40,029 bases of DNA from an uncultured Caryophanales bacterium (GCA_948433085.1 CAOJDP010000005.1:1-40029), one strand, 5' to 3'. Counted from the stretch's first letter, positions 1-8,963 are shown. Translations and numbers: made by a program. Notes: generated by a model from the letters alone, not told the origin.

Positions 1-215
1 ATTTTGAATGATTTTTCTATTTTTATAATTTAACTAGCACAACGCGTTAATTTAACATAATCTTTCTCATTTCACAATATGGAAGGCTATTATAACACAC
101 ATTTTTGTTTTAGAAAATAAGTTTTCAAAATTATGTAAAGATCAGAAAAAATTCATTTGTATATATGTAAAAATCATAATTTGTTGTATAATAAAAAAAG
201 AATGGTAGTGATGAT
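1..215. other. AT-rich intergenic region upstream of xerD
   Basis: I see no credible coding frame here. A TATAAT box at 187-192 lies 23 bases before the xerD start and may be its -10 element, but no good -35 is visible. On the minus strand another TATAAT (about 90-95) points out of the window to the left, so a divergent gene may lie just outside. Confidence 0.4.
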
Positions 216-1103
216 ATGAATTTACATGTAATAGATTCCGATGGCATTGACTTTCTAAACTATCTTCTAATTGATCGTAAATATAGCAAAAATACAGTAA
301 TGTCCTATGATTTACAACTACATGAATTTGAAAAAACAATTCAAAAAAAATTAAACAATGTAACAAAAGAAGAGATTATGGAATTTCTAATAAAAAGAAA
401 AAAGACAGATAGTGCTCGTACAATTGCCCATTACATGACTGTCTTAAGAAGTTTCTATAAATTTTTAGAGAAAGAAGAATTATTACAAAAAAATCCATTG
501 GATGATTTGGACATGCCTAAATTACCAAAAACACTTCCAAAAGTACTTTCTAAAGAGGAAGTAGAAAGACTGTTGGACATTCCTCTCAACAACCACTATC
601 AATATCGTAATAAGGCAATGTTAGAACTTATGTATGCATCAGGATTGCGTATTTCAGAATTGATATCACTACAAATTCATGATGTGAATTTAGAAATGCA
701 AACAGTAAGAATATTTGGAAAAGGGGCCAAAGAAAGAATTGTTCCAATCGGAGATTACGCTACTTACTATTTGAAAGTTTATATAGACCAATATAGACCA
801 TTCTTGCTGAAAAAAAAAGAAACAGATATTTTATTTTTAAGTAGTAGGGGAGATAGAATGACAAGACAAGCATTCTTCAAAATCATAAAACAATTAGGTA
901 TACAACAAGGAATCAAAACAGACTTTTCACCACACACCCTAAGACATTCCTTCGCAACCCATTTATTAGAAAATGGTGCCGATTTAAGAAGCATACAAGA
1001 GTTATTAGGTCATTCCGATATTTCAACAACACAAGTATATACACACATATCAAACCAACAATTACAAGAAAACTATACTAAATTTCATCCACATGGAGAT
1101 TAG
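216..1103 (+). CDS. xerD: Site-specific tyrosine recombinase XerD
   Basis: XerD acts with XerC in the cytoplasm to resolve chromosome dimers at dif near the septum. The 295-residue length is normal for the family. Residues 1-90 form the SAM-like core-binding domain and about 110-290 the catalytic domain. The full catalytic set is visible: Arg145 in GLRISEL, Lys169 in GKGAKER, His240 and Arg243 in HTLRHSF, His266 in LGHSD, and the nucleophile Tyr275 in QVYTH. The start at 216 is the first useful ATG; its Shine-Dalgarno is weak (GGTAGTGAT). The gene is followed after 14 bases by deoB. The xerD-deoB order is also found in Bacillus subtilis, which favours the housekeeping XerD over a phage or integron integrase. 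XerC cannot be fully excluded by sequence alone. Confidence 0.92.
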   Translation: MNLHVIDSDGIDFLNYLLIDRKYSKNTVMSYDLQLHEFEKTIQKKLNNVTKEEIMEFLIKRKKTDSARTIAHYMTVLRSFYKFLEKEELLQKNPLDDLDMPKLPKTLPKVLSKEEVERLLDIPLNNHYQYRNKAMLELMYASGLRISELISLQIHDVNLEMQTVRIFGKGAKERIVPIGDYATYYLKVYIDQYRPFLLKKKETDILFLSSRGDRMTRQAFFKIIKQLGIQQGIKTDFSPHTLRHSFATHLLENGADLRSIQELLGHSDISTTQVYTHISNQQLQENYTKFHPHGD

Positions 1104-1117
1104 AAAGGAAGAGAAAT

Positions 1118-2281
1118 ATGAAATTTAAAAGAATATTTTTAGTCGTAATGGACTCTGTAGGAATAGGCGCTGCAAAAGACGCAGATCAATTTGGAGATGA
1201 GGGTACCAATACGATAAAACATGCCTTAGAAAGCATTCATGCAAGATTACCACATTTTGAAGAAATGGGGTTAAATAACTTGCTCAATAATATCAATGAA
1301 CCAACGATTGCTTATTACACAAAAGCAGAGGAAATCAGCAACGGAAAAGATACCTTAACAGGTCATTTAGAAATGATGGGAATCGAGACAAAAATCCCAT
1401 TTAAAACATTTACCGAAACGGGTTTTCCAAATGAATTAATAGAAGAATTATCAAAAAGAACAGGCAAAGGTATCTTGGGTAATTGCAATGCAAGCGGGAC
1501 AGAAATTATCGAGCGCTTAGGGAAAGAACATATGGAAACAGGAAACATCATTGTCTATACCTCAGCCGATTCCGTTTTACAAATTGCTGCTCATGAAGAA
1601 ATCCTTCCTTTAAAAGAATTATATCATATCTGTGAAATCGCAAGAGAACTTACTTTAAAAGAAGAATGGAAAGTAGGACGTATCATTGCTCGACCATTTG
1701 TGGGGACTCCTGGAAATTTTACAAGAACACCAAATCGACATGATTATGCCTTAGATCCTGTCAAACCAACCGTTTTAGATTCCCTTAAAAATAATGAGTA
1801 TGACGTTATTTCTATTGGAAAAATAGCAGATATTTTCAATAACTGCGGGATTACAGAAAGTATCAAAACAAAAGACAATCTAGACGGAATGGAAATAATT
1901 TTAAAAACAATGCAGAAAGAGTTTACAGGCTTATGTTTTGCAAATTTAAATGATTTTGATTCAAAATACGGGCATAGAAGAAATCCAGTTGGGTATGCGG
2001 AAGCCTTACAGACTTTAGATGCTTATGTGCCTAAATTTATAGAAGCCTTAAAAGATGACGATTTGTTACTCTTTACAGCTGACCATGGAAACGACCCTAC
2101 TTATAAAGGAACTGATCATACAAGAGAAAATGTTCCTGTCTTCATTTATTACAAAGGAATCCAAACTCCAAGAGGGCTTCCAACCTTAAAAACCTTTGCC
2201 TCATTGGGCGCAACGATTGCTGATAACTTTAATGTGGAAATGCCTACGATTGGAGAAAGTTTTTTGGGATATTTAAAATGA
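1118..2281 (+). CDS. deoB: Phosphopentomutase
   Basis: Interconverts ribose-1-phosphate or deoxyribose-1-phosphate with the 5-phosphates, linking nucleoside salvage to the pentose phosphate pathway. The 387 residues fit the family (about 390). Alkaline-phosphatase superfamily metal-binding motifs are present: Asp12 in VMDSVGIG near the N-terminus, and ADHGNDPTYKGTDHTRE near residues 325-341. Thr81 in DTLTGHLEMMG is the expected phosphorylated residue. A Shine-Dalgarno AAAGGAAGAG precedes the ATG by a normal distance. The stop TGA overlaps the start of the following AlkD-like gene (ATGA), implying translational coupling. Usually deoB is followed by a purine nucleoside phosphorylase; that is not the case here. 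Confidence 0.95.
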   Translation: MKFKRIFLVVMDSVGIGAAKDADQFGDEGTNTIKHALESIHARLPHFEEMGLNNLLNNINEPTIAYYTKAEEISNGKDTLTGHLEMMGIETKIPFKTFTETGFPNELIEELSKRTGKGILGNCNASGTEIIERLGKEHMETGNIIVYTSADSVLQIAAHEEILPLKELYHICEIARELTLKEEWKVGRIIARPFVGTPGNFTRTPNRHDYALDPVKPTVLDSLKNNEYDVISIGKIADIFNNCGITESIKTKDNLDGMEIILKTMQKEFTGLCFANLNDFDSKYGHRRNPVGYAEALQTLDAYVPKFIEALKDDDLLLFTADHGNDPTYKGTDHTRENVPVFIYYKGIQTPRGLPTLKTFASLGATIADNFNVEMPTIGESFLGYLK

Positions 2282-3000
2282 ATTTAGAAACATGCGAATG
2301 GAATCAAAAGAATTATTCGAAATTTGTAAAATATCTCTATACCTTACAAGATTTAAAGTATAAAGAATTTCATGGAAGATTGATTCAAGATAATGAGTCA
2401 CTCATTGGTATTCGGACCCCAATTTTAAAAGAAATTGCAAAAACGATTAGCAAGAATCATCCTGAGGCTTTTTTAAAGATAGTAGGGCATACAACATATG
2501 AAGAAAGAGTCATTCATGGCCTTGTAATAGGTTATATGAAAGTGAGTTTTGAAGAATGTACTAAATCTTTAAATGCATTTCTTACCTATAATACGAATTG
2601 GGCTATTAATGATATTACGTGTGCCAATTTAAAAATATGGAAAAAACATTTGAATGAGGGTTTTGTAATCATTCAGCAATATTTGAAAAGTGAGAATCTA
2701 TGGATTCGAAGATTTGGACTTGTCCTTTTACTTGATTTTTATGTAAATGATAAATATATTGATTCTATTTTACAACTTATTCCTACAATAGCAGGCGATG
2801 AATATTATGTAGGAATGGCAAATGCATGGTTAATTTCTGTATGTTTTGTACATTACCCTAAAAAAACGAAAGTCTTATTAGAAAGTAATCAATTAGATTT
2901 ATTTACAAAAAAACATGCGATTCAAAAGATTGTAGAATCTACAAGAGTTTCTAAAAAAGAAAAAGAGGAAATGCGAAGTTTAAGGAAACGTTTCAGTTAA
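2278..3000 (+). CDS. AlkD-like DNA alkylation repair protein
   Basis: Belongs to the HEAT-repeat DNA alkylation repair family (DNA_alkylation, AlkC/AlkD type), glycosylases that remove N3- and N7-alkylated purines without base flipping. The 240 residues are nearly all helical, with a typical N-terminus (YKEFHGRLIQ, then IGIRTPILKEIAK at about 45-57). Family-type stretches follow: YEERVIHGLVIGYMK and, further on, NLWIRRFGLVLLLDFY. The WAINDITCANLK region corresponds to the conserved segment carrying a catalytic Asp. The start overlaps the deoB stop by four bases. The family is clear, but the substrate is inferred from homologues; some HEAT-like members have no proven glycosylase activity. Ends about 30 bases before dps. 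Confidence 0.82.
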   Translation: MNLETCEWNQKNYSKFVKYLYTLQDLKYKEFHGRLIQDNESLIGIRTPILKEIAKTISKNHPEAFLKIVGHTTYEERVIHGLVIGYMKVSFEECTKSLNAFLTYNTNWAINDITCANLKIWKKHLNEGFVIIQQYLKSENLWIRRFGLVLLLDFYVNDKYIDSILQLIPTIAGDEYYVGMANAWLISVCFVHYPKKTKVLLESNQLDLFTKKHAIQKIVESTRVSKKEKEEMRSLRKRFS

Positions 3001-3030
3001 ACACTCATACAATAGTATGGGGGATTAATT

Positions 3031-3474
3031 ATGGACGAAAAGAAAAACTTAGAATTTTTAAATGAATATTTAGCGAATTTAAAAGTTTTAAATAACAATC
3101 TATATAATATGCATTTTAACATTGTGGGGATGAGTTTTTTTGGAATGCATAGAAAATTAGAAGATTACTACAAAGAGGTTGCGGTTCAATATGATAAAGT
3201 CGCAGAACGGATTAAAATGCTAGGAGGTTATCCAATTACTTCCTTAAAAAAAATAGAAGATACCTCTACTATGAAATCCATGAGAAGTATGGATTATAAT
3301 GGAACACAAGTATTAGAAGTGTTACAAAACGACTTTGGCTTTATGAAAGTATATACAAAAGATTTAATGCATACTTTTGAAAAAGAAGAAGATTATGGAA
3401 CAGCAAATATGTTAGGAGAGTTCTTAGCTTTTTATGATAAAGAATTTTGGATGATTGACAGTAGCTTAAAGTGA
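3031..3474 (+). CDS. dps: Dps-family ferritin-like DNA-binding/iron-storage protein
   Basis: Forms a dodecameric shell that oxidises Fe(II) with peroxide and stores iron, protecting DNA during stress and in stationary phase. The inter-subunit ferroxidase ligands are all present with the exact Dps spacing: His28 (NMHFNIVG), His40 (GMHRKLED), Asp55 and Glu59 (YDKVAERI). The 147-residue length matches Dps. There is no long lysine-rich N-terminal tail, so DNA binding, if any, would be by other surfaces. The Shine-Dalgarno GGGGGA lies a few bases before the ATG. It follows the AlkD-like gene closely, so a stress-protection pairing is plausible. A terminator overlaps its stop. Confidence 0.93.
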   Translation: MDEKKNLEFLNEYLANLKVLNNNLYNMHFNIVGMSFFGMHRKLEDYYKEVAVQYDKVAERIKMLGGYPITSLKKIEDTSTMKSMRSMDYNGTQVLEVLQNDFGFMKVYTKDLMHTFEKEEDYGTANMLGEFLAFYDKEFWMIDSSLK

Positions 3475-3495
3475 AGCATAGAGCTTCTTTTTTTT
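3473..3495 (+). terminator. Rho-independent terminator of dps
   Basis: Stem GAAGC / GCTTC (3473-3477 with 3483-3487), 5-base loop, then eight T residues (3488-3495). It overlaps the dps stop codon. Confidence 0.85.
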
Positions 3496-3562
3496 AGCCA
3501 TTTTAGTATATATAAAAGTTTACTCTATGAAAATTTTATTTTATCAAATGCATCATTTTCTA

Positions 3563-3591
3563 TTTGCAAATACCTTTCTATATAGTATAAT
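3563..3591 (+). promoter_or_regulatory. Probable sigma-A promoter of the cas operon
   Basis: TTTGCA at 3563-3568, a 17-base spacer and a perfect TATAAT at 3586-3591. It predicts a transcript starting near 3598 and a leader of about 200 bases before cas9. That leader runs antisense through the whole tracrRNA gene. The -35 box is imperfect, so the call is moderate. Confidence 0.55.
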
Positions 3592-3658
3592 TAAATTAAT
3601 AAAAATATGGCAAAAACTGGAAATGCAATTGTTAGTTTTTTAAATGACTTGGAGAAAC

Positions 3659-3765
3659 AAAAAAAGTTGCCTAAGCAACTACACTCATCATAATGAGTAT
3701 TTAGGGTAATACAATTGTAAAACCTTTATTTTAACTCTCTATGTCATCTTAAATGGTATTAAGAC
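3659..3765 (-). ncRNA. tracrRNA of the type II-A CRISPR system
   Basis: Read on the minus strand, the RNA begins with an anti-repeat (3765 down to about 3728) complementary to nearly the whole 36-base CRISPR repeat. The 26 bases at 3740-3765 match the repeat with one mismatch. Near the other end the pairing is broken by an extra GAG opposite one A, giving the bulged lower stem typical of Cas9 guides, followed by GTTAAAATAAAGG, which resembles the Streptococcus pyogenes tracrRNA. Next come a nexus-like hairpin (about 3703-3724), a hairpin with stem ACTCAT/ATGAGT (3683-3698), and a terminator stem GTTGC/GCAAC (3666-3679) with seven U (3659-3665). Predicted length is about 107 nt. Its promoter lies at 3772-3801. 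Confidence 0.9.
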
Positions 3766-3771
3766 AACTAC

Positions 3772-3801
3772 ATAATACCATAGTAGTAGGAGGTATGTCA
3801 A
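3772..3801 (-). promoter_or_regulatory. tracrRNA promoter overlapping the cas9 RBS
   Basis: On the minus strand: consensus TTGACA (3801-3796), an 18-base spacer, then TATTAT (3777-3772). Transcription would start about 7 bases further, at 3765, exactly the first base of the anti-repeat. The spacer contains the complement of the cas9 Shine-Dalgarno AGGAGG (3788-3793), and the -35 box abuts the cas9 start codon at 3802. Confidence 0.8.
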
Positions 3802-6800
3802 TTGAAAAAATACAACATTGGACTAGATATTGGTACAACATCAGTTGGATGGGCAGTAGTGGAAAAAGAAAATTTTAAAGTAATGAAAAAGGGAAGAAAA
3901 AAAATGTGGGGCGTTAGATTATTCGATGAAGCAACTTCTGCAGCTGAGCGAAGAGGTTATCGTAACACGAGAAGAAGGTATGATAGAAGAAGAAAACGAA
4001 TTCAATTATTACAAAAGGAATTTCAAAAAGAAATGAATTTAGTAGACCCTAATTTTTATCAAAAATTAAAAGAAGCATTTTTTCATGAATGTGATATCTT
4101 CAATAAGACAACAATAATATCACAAGAAGAAAAAGAACAAATGAAAACATACTATAAATTATATCCAACAATCTATCATTTAAGAAATGAACTTGTGCAT
4201 ACAACAGAAAAAATAGATATCCGTTTGGTTTATCTTGCAATTCATCATATTGTGAAATACCGTGGTAATTTCTTATACGAAGGTGCAAAATTTAATACCA
4301 GTCAGTTACAATTGAATGAAAAAATAAATGAATTATTTCATGTAATTGACATAACAAATGGAACAATCGAACATCATAGTGAAATGATAGAATTATTAGA
4401 CAGTTTAAAACTAGAAGAAGCGCTTCTATTAGAAAACAAAAATGAGCAGCGAATTTATATAAAAGAAGCACTACAAAATTATTTTTCAAAAAATTTTATA
4501 TCCGAATTTACAAAAATGATTTTGGGAGACAACTTTTCTGTTGCTAAACTTTTTGACGTAGAACTAGATCCAGATATAAAACTCAACTTCAAAGGGTCTG
4601 ATTATGATGAAAAATTTGCACAATTAGAAAAAGAAATAGGAAACCAAATCGATATATTAAAAGAAATGAAAAGTTTATATGATATCTTATTTTTAAAAAA
4701 ACTATTAGAAGGAGAAGATGAGGGTAATATTTCTGCAATAATGGTAAAGCGTTATCAGACACATAAACAAGATCTGAACCTTTTAAAATCAGTTTTAAAG
4801 CAAAAAAAAGAAACCTATAAACAAGTTTTCAAATCAAATCAAAAACTTTGCCTTTATGAACAATACTGCCACAATCATATTACCTACGATGAATTTACAA
4901 AAAAAATTCTCAATTTTTTGGAAAAAGAAGATATCAGCGATAATAGCATTCTATTAAAAAAGAGAATAGAAACAGGTAAATTTTTACCACGTATTACTAA
5001 TATTGAAAATGGAAAATTTCCATATCAACTAAATTATAGTGAACTTATTTCCATCATAGAAAACCAAGGAATATATTATCCATTTTTAAAAGAGAAAGAA
5101 AACAATACATATAAATTAATCCAGTTATTACAATTTCGCATTCCTTATTATGTTGGTCCATTAAATAATACAACAAATACCCTAAAAAAGAATTCAAATG
5201 CATGGGCAATTAAAAAAGAGAATGTCGCCTGTATTACGCCATATAACTTTAAAAAAGTAATGGATTTAGATGCATCGGCAGAAGAATTTATTCTACGTAT
5301 GATAGGGAAATGCACATACTTATTAAAAGAAAAAGCACTGCCAGAGGCTTCTATTTTGTATTCTAAATTTAAAGTATTAAATGAATTAAAACAAATTAGA
5401 ATAAATGGACGAAAATTAGAACTTGAAATACAACAAAAGATTTATAAGGATTTCTTTTTAAAAAATAGTGGCAATTTAACAGACAATCGTTTTAAAACCT
5501 TCTTATATCAAATGCCTGAAATGAGAATGTATGATGATCTTACCATTACAGGATATTCTGCTGATATGAAATTTGCAAATACAATGCAATCTTATATTGA
5601 TTTTTTTGGAGAAAATGGAATATTTGAAGGAACTTCATACGATGAAAAAGATGCAGAACAACTGATTTCATGGATTACTATATTTGAAGATCAAGAAATT
5701 TTAAAACGAAAAATAGAAGCACACTATTCCTTGAACGAAACTAAAATAAATTGTCTACTAAAAAAGAAATATAAAGGGTGGAGTAATTTATCAAAACGTC
5801 TTCTTATAACCAAATATTATCAAAATTCTAATGCAATAACCAAACAGTCTATTTTAGACTTAATGGAAACAACAGAAGAAAACTTCATGCAAATATTATA
5901 TAATAGAAAATATAAATTCCAAGATATGATTGCACAAATCAATGGAAACGAAATGTCACAAAAATTAAATTATGAAGTGGTAAGTGAACTTGCAACTTCT
6001 CCAGCAGTGAAAAAAGGGATTTATCAAGCTTTATTACTAGTAGAGGAAATTATAAGTATTATGGGCTACGAGCCAAACCAAATTACCATAGAAATGGCTA
6101 GAGGAGACGAGAAAAAAGAACGAAAGAGTGATCGTAAAAAATGGATAGAAAATTTATTTACAAAGTGTAAACAACAAATTACAAACTATAATCAATTAAA
6201 AAAAGAATTGGATCGGTTTGAATCTATTGATTCTCAAAAACTATTTCTATATTTTATCCAAGAAGGAAAAAGTTTGTATTCAGGAACGCCTTTGGATATA
6301 GAAAAATTAAATTCTTATGAAATTGATCATATTATCCCAAGAACACTTTGGAAAGATGACTCCATTGATAATAAAGCCCTAGTCTTAAAAAAAGAAAATC
6401 AGGAAAAAGCAGCAGCTTTTGTATTACCATCAAAATTCCGAAACGACGCTATGCGAAAATGGTGGGATCACTTAAAACTAAATGGATTGATTTCGAGTAA
6501 AAAATATCATAATCTATGTAGAAGTAAATACACAATAGAAGATATTGAGGGATTTATCAATCGACAATTAGTAGAAACAAGACAGATTACAAAAAATGTA
6601 GCCAATATTATTCAAAAGTATCATCCAGATTCTAAACTGATATATATCCCCGCTAGTTTATCCCATAATTATAGAGAAAAATTTGAATTATTTAAATTTA
6701 GAGAAATCAATAATTTTCATCATGCACATGATGCTTATCTAGCAGCAGTCTTAGGAGAATACAAAGTTTCTTACTTAAAGGAAGCAATGGATTATGAACA

Positions 6801-7797
6801 ATTAAAAGAACTAACTACACAATGGATGAATCATAAAAATTACAAAGAACTAAACTATGGATATGTAATAAATAGTTTAGATAACAAGTTTCCTAGGTAT
6901 GATTTAAATGGGGAAATTGTGTTTCATCCGATTGATTTTAATCAAACAGTCAAGAACACATTATATCAAAATGATGTAATCATTAGTAAAAAAACAGAAA
7001 TGAAAACTGGAAAGTTTTATAAGGAAACCATTCATTCTAAAAGAGCAAAAGGAAATAAACTTTCCCTTAAAAAAGGTTTAGATCCAAAATTATATGGTGG
7101 CTATCAAGACATTGAAGTTGCTTATACCATTCTTGTATATTATCAAAACCAATATAAATTAGTAGGGATTCCTATTCTGATTTACAAACAAGCACAAAAG
7201 AATACAGATATTATTATGGAATATGTAAAAGAACATTTAAAATTAAAGGAAAATGATTCCTGTACATTAATAAAAGATAAAATTTTCTTTAATACTTTAT
7301 TTCTTTATAAAGGTCAATATGTTTATTTAAGGGGGTATTCTACCGAATCTAAAGGCTGTGAAATTGCGAATGCCACTGAGCTAAAAATACCACGAAAAAA
7401 AATGGAACAATGGAAATATACCCTGAATTATGTCTTAAATGATAAAAAAGTTCCCAACAATTTAGAGGAACTGCTAACAGAGGATAAGATAGAAGCACAG
7501 ATGAATGAAATAATACAATGGCTACTTTCTAAGCAAGAATATTATCCACTGTACACAAGTGCAATTGAAAAAATTAAGACGGTATTCAATGAGATAAATT
7601 TATCTTTTGAAGAACAAAAACGAGTTATTAAAGAGTTATTTATTTTATATGGTACAAGTCGAAATGCAAATTTATCTTTCATTGAGAATGGAGGATTAAG
7701 TGACCGCATTGGAAGATTGAGCGGAAAAAATGTGAATCATGGGATTATTTTTTATCGTTCCATATCTGGTTTAAAGGAAAGATATTATGAGTTTTAG
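3802..7797 (+). CDS. cas9: CRISPR-associated endonuclease Cas9 (type II-A)
   Basis: RNA-guided DNA endonuclease that uses crRNA:tracrRNA to cut both strands of invading DNA, and also helps choose PAM-flanked spacers. The 1331 residues are in the II-A size range. RuvC-I: Asp9 in IGLDIGTTSVGW. Arg-rich bridge helix at about 50-75 (AERRGYRNTRRRYDRRRKR). RuvC-II: Glu764 in ITIEMARGDE. HNH: Asp842-His843 in YEIDHIIPRT and Asn857 in DSIDNKAL. RuvC-III: His974 and Asp977 in HHAHDAYLAAVLG. All catalytic residues are kept, so the enzyme should be active. The start is TTG, chosen because AGGAGG (3788-3793) lies 8 bases upstream; the ATG at 3795 is out of frame. The C-terminal PAM-interacting region (roughly 1060-1331) does not allow a PAM guess by eye. 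It overlaps cas1 by 11 bases. Confidence 0.97.
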   Translation: MKKYNIGLDIGTTSVGWAVVEKENFKVMKKGRKKMWGVRLFDEATSAAERRGYRNTRRRYDRRRKRIQLLQKEFQKEMNLVDPNFYQKLKEAFFHECDIFNKTTIISQEEKEQMKTYYKLYPTIYHLRNELVHTTEKIDIRLVYLAIHHIVKYRGNFLYEGAKFNTSQLQLNEKINELFHVIDITNGTIEHHSEMIELLDSLKLEEALLLENKNEQRIYIKEALQNYFSKNFISEFTKMILGDNFSVAKLFDVELDPDIKLNFKGSDYDEKFAQLEKEIGNQIDILKEMKSLYDILFLKKLLEGEDEGNISAIMVKRYQTHKQDLNLLKSVLKQKKETYKQVFKSNQKLCLYEQYCHNHITYDEFTKKILNFLEKEDISDNSILLKKRIETGKFLPRITNIENGKFPYQLNYSELISIIENQGIYYPFLKEKENNTYKLIQLLQFRIPYYVGPLNNTTNTLKKNSNAWAIKKENVACITPYNFKKVMDLDASAEEFILRMIGKCTYLLKEKALPEASILYSKFKVLNELKQIRINGRKLELEIQQKIYKDFFLKNSGNLTDNRFKTFLYQMPEMRMYDDLTITGYSADMKFANTMQSYIDFFGENGIFEGTSYDEKDAEQLISWITIFEDQEILKRKIEAHYSLNETKINCLLKKKYKGWSNLSKRLLITKYYQNSNAITKQSILDLMETTEENFMQILYNRKYKFQDMIAQINGNEMSQKLNYEVVSELATSPAVKKGIYQALLLVEEIISIMGYEPNQITIEMARGDEKKERKSDRKKWIENLFTKCKQQITNYNQLKKELDRFESIDSQKLFLYFIQEGKSLYSGTPLDIEKLNSYEIDHIIPRTLWKDDSIDNKALVLKKENQEKAAAFVLPSKFRNDAMRKWWDHLKLNGLISSKKYHNLCRSKYTIEDIEGFINRQLVETRQITKNVANIIQKYHPDSKLIYIPASLSHNYREKFELFKFREINNFHHAHDAYLAAVLGEYKVSYLKEAMDYEQLKELTTQWMNHKNYKELNYGYVINSLDNKFPRYDLNGEIVFHPIDFNQTVKNTLYQNDVIISKKTEMKTGKFYKETIHSKRAKGNKLSLKKGLDPKLYGGYQDIEVAYTILVYYQNQYKLVGIPILIYKQAQKNTDIIMEYVKEHLKLKENDSCTLIKDKIFFNTLFLYKGQYVYLRGYSTESKGCEIANATELKIPRKKMEQWKYTLNYVLNDKKVPNNLEELLTEDKIEAQMNEIIQWLLSKQEYYPLYTSAIEKIKTVFNEINLSFEEQKRVIKELFILYGTSRNANLSFIENGGLSDRIGRLSGKNVNHGIIFYRSISGLKERYYEF

Positions 7798-8653
7798 GAC
7801 TGTTGTCATTACAAAACAAGCAAAGTTGAATTATCAAAATCGCTTTCTGGTAGTCAAGAATGGAATAGAAGAATCATACATTCATTTATCTGAAATTGAT
7901 ACAATCCTTGTAGATTCCATTTCAGTTTCAATTTCTTCTTATTTGTTAAAAGAATTATCACAAAATAAAATTAATATTATATTTTGTGATGAAAAACATA
8001 ATCCTTTTGGAGAATTAAAATCATTTTATATGAGACATAATTCTAGTAAGATGTTAATGTTGCAAATGAAATGGACACAAAAGCAAAAAGATCAATTATG
8101 GAAACAAATTGTTATAAATAAAATTACAAATCAAATTTGGGTATTGCAAAAAATAAAATCCAAAAATGTAGAGCGATTGCTTTCCTATATAGATGTTCAA
8201 ATAGGGGATAAGACAAACCGTGAAGGACATGCTGCTAAAGTTTATTTTAACTCTTTGTTTGGCACTAGTTTTATTAGAAATCATGATGATTCTATCAATG
8301 CTGCACTAAATTATGGATATGCAATTTTATTATCTACAATCAACAAAGAAATTATTAGCCTTGGACTTTTAACTCAACTTGGAATTCATCACAAAAATGA
8401 GTTCAATGAATTTAACTTAAGTTGCGATTTAATGGAACCGTTTCGACCTATTATCGATTCCTTTGTTTTTTACAATCAAACTAGGGAATTGAATCAAGAA
8501 TACAAAATGGACATTGTAAATATATTCAATAATACGTTTCAATATAAAGGGAAACAATATACACTAAAAGATATAATAAAATTATACGTGAAGAATGTTG
8601 TAGATGTTTTAACAACAAAAAAAGAATATGAAGGTTTTATTTATGAGGGATAG
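7787..8653 (+). CDS. cas1: CRISPR integrase Cas1 (type II)
   Basis: Metal-dependent integrase that, with Cas2, inserts new spacers at the leader end of the array. The 288 residues fit type II Cas1. An N-terminal beta domain (1-75) is followed by a helical catalytic domain. The metal site is visible: Glu146 in NREGHAAK, His201/202 in LGIHHKNEFN, Asp214 and Glu217 in CDLMEPFRP. The start lies inside the last codons of cas9 and is preceded by AAAGGAAAG. The overlap indicates one polycistronic mRNA with translational coupling. Nothing suggests inactivation. Confidence 0.96.
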   Translation: MSFRTVVITKQAKLNYQNRFLVVKNGIEESYIHLSEIDTILVDSISVSISSYLLKELSQNKINIIFCDEKHNPFGELKSFYMRHNSSKMLMLQMKWTQKQKDQLWKQIVINKITNQIWVLQKIKSKNVERLLSYIDVQIGDKTNREGHAAKVYFNSLFGTSFIRNHDDSINAALNYGYAILLSTINKEIISLGLLTQLGIHHKNEFNEFNLSCDLMEPFRPIIDSFVFYNQTRELNQEYKMDIVNIFNNTFQYKGKQYTLKDIIKLYVKNVVDVLTTKKEYEGFIYEG

Positions 8654-8963
8654 AGTTATGCGTACAATTGTATTTTTTGATTTACCCAATGTATATGCTA
8701 AGGACAAAAGAAATTATATGTTATTTCGGAAATTTTTGATGAATGAAGGATTTATTATGATGCAGGAATCAGTATATTCAAAGATTGTTTTAAATTCTCA
8801 GCAAGCAAATTTATTATTAAATCGTGTGAAAAAAAATTCTCCTAAAAAGGGATTCATTCAACTTTTAACAATTACCGAAAAACAATATGCAAATATTGAA
8901 TATATAGTAGGGGAGTCCAATACAAAAATTATAAATAACGAGGAGCGATTAATTATATTATGA
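8643..8963 (+). CDS. cas2: CRISPR adaptation protein Cas2
   Basis: Small ferredoxin-fold protein that bridges two Cas1 dimers in the spacer-integration complex. From the start at 8643 it has 106 residues. That start gives an N-terminus of the same length as in S. pyogenes Cas2 (MRDRVMRTIVFFDLP), with Asp13 after the first beta strand. The segment KFLMNEGFIMMQESVYSK and the later LLTITEKQ are family hallmarks. An ATG at 8628 extends the frame but has a poor context; an ATG at 8658 (Shine-Dalgarno GAGGGA) is a real alternative. It overlaps cas1 by 11 bases and csn2 by 4. Confidence 0.92.
   Translation: MRDRVMRTIVFFDLPNVYAKDKRNYMLFRKFLMNEGFIMMQESVYSKIVLNSQQANLLLNRVKKNSPKKGFIQLLTITEKQYANIEYIVGESNTKIINNEERLIIL

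Noticed and set aside
3795-3797. ATG at 3795 as cas9 start
   Set aside because: It is out of frame with cas9 and only one base from the AGGAGG; the in-frame TTG at 3802 gives the conserved N-terminus.
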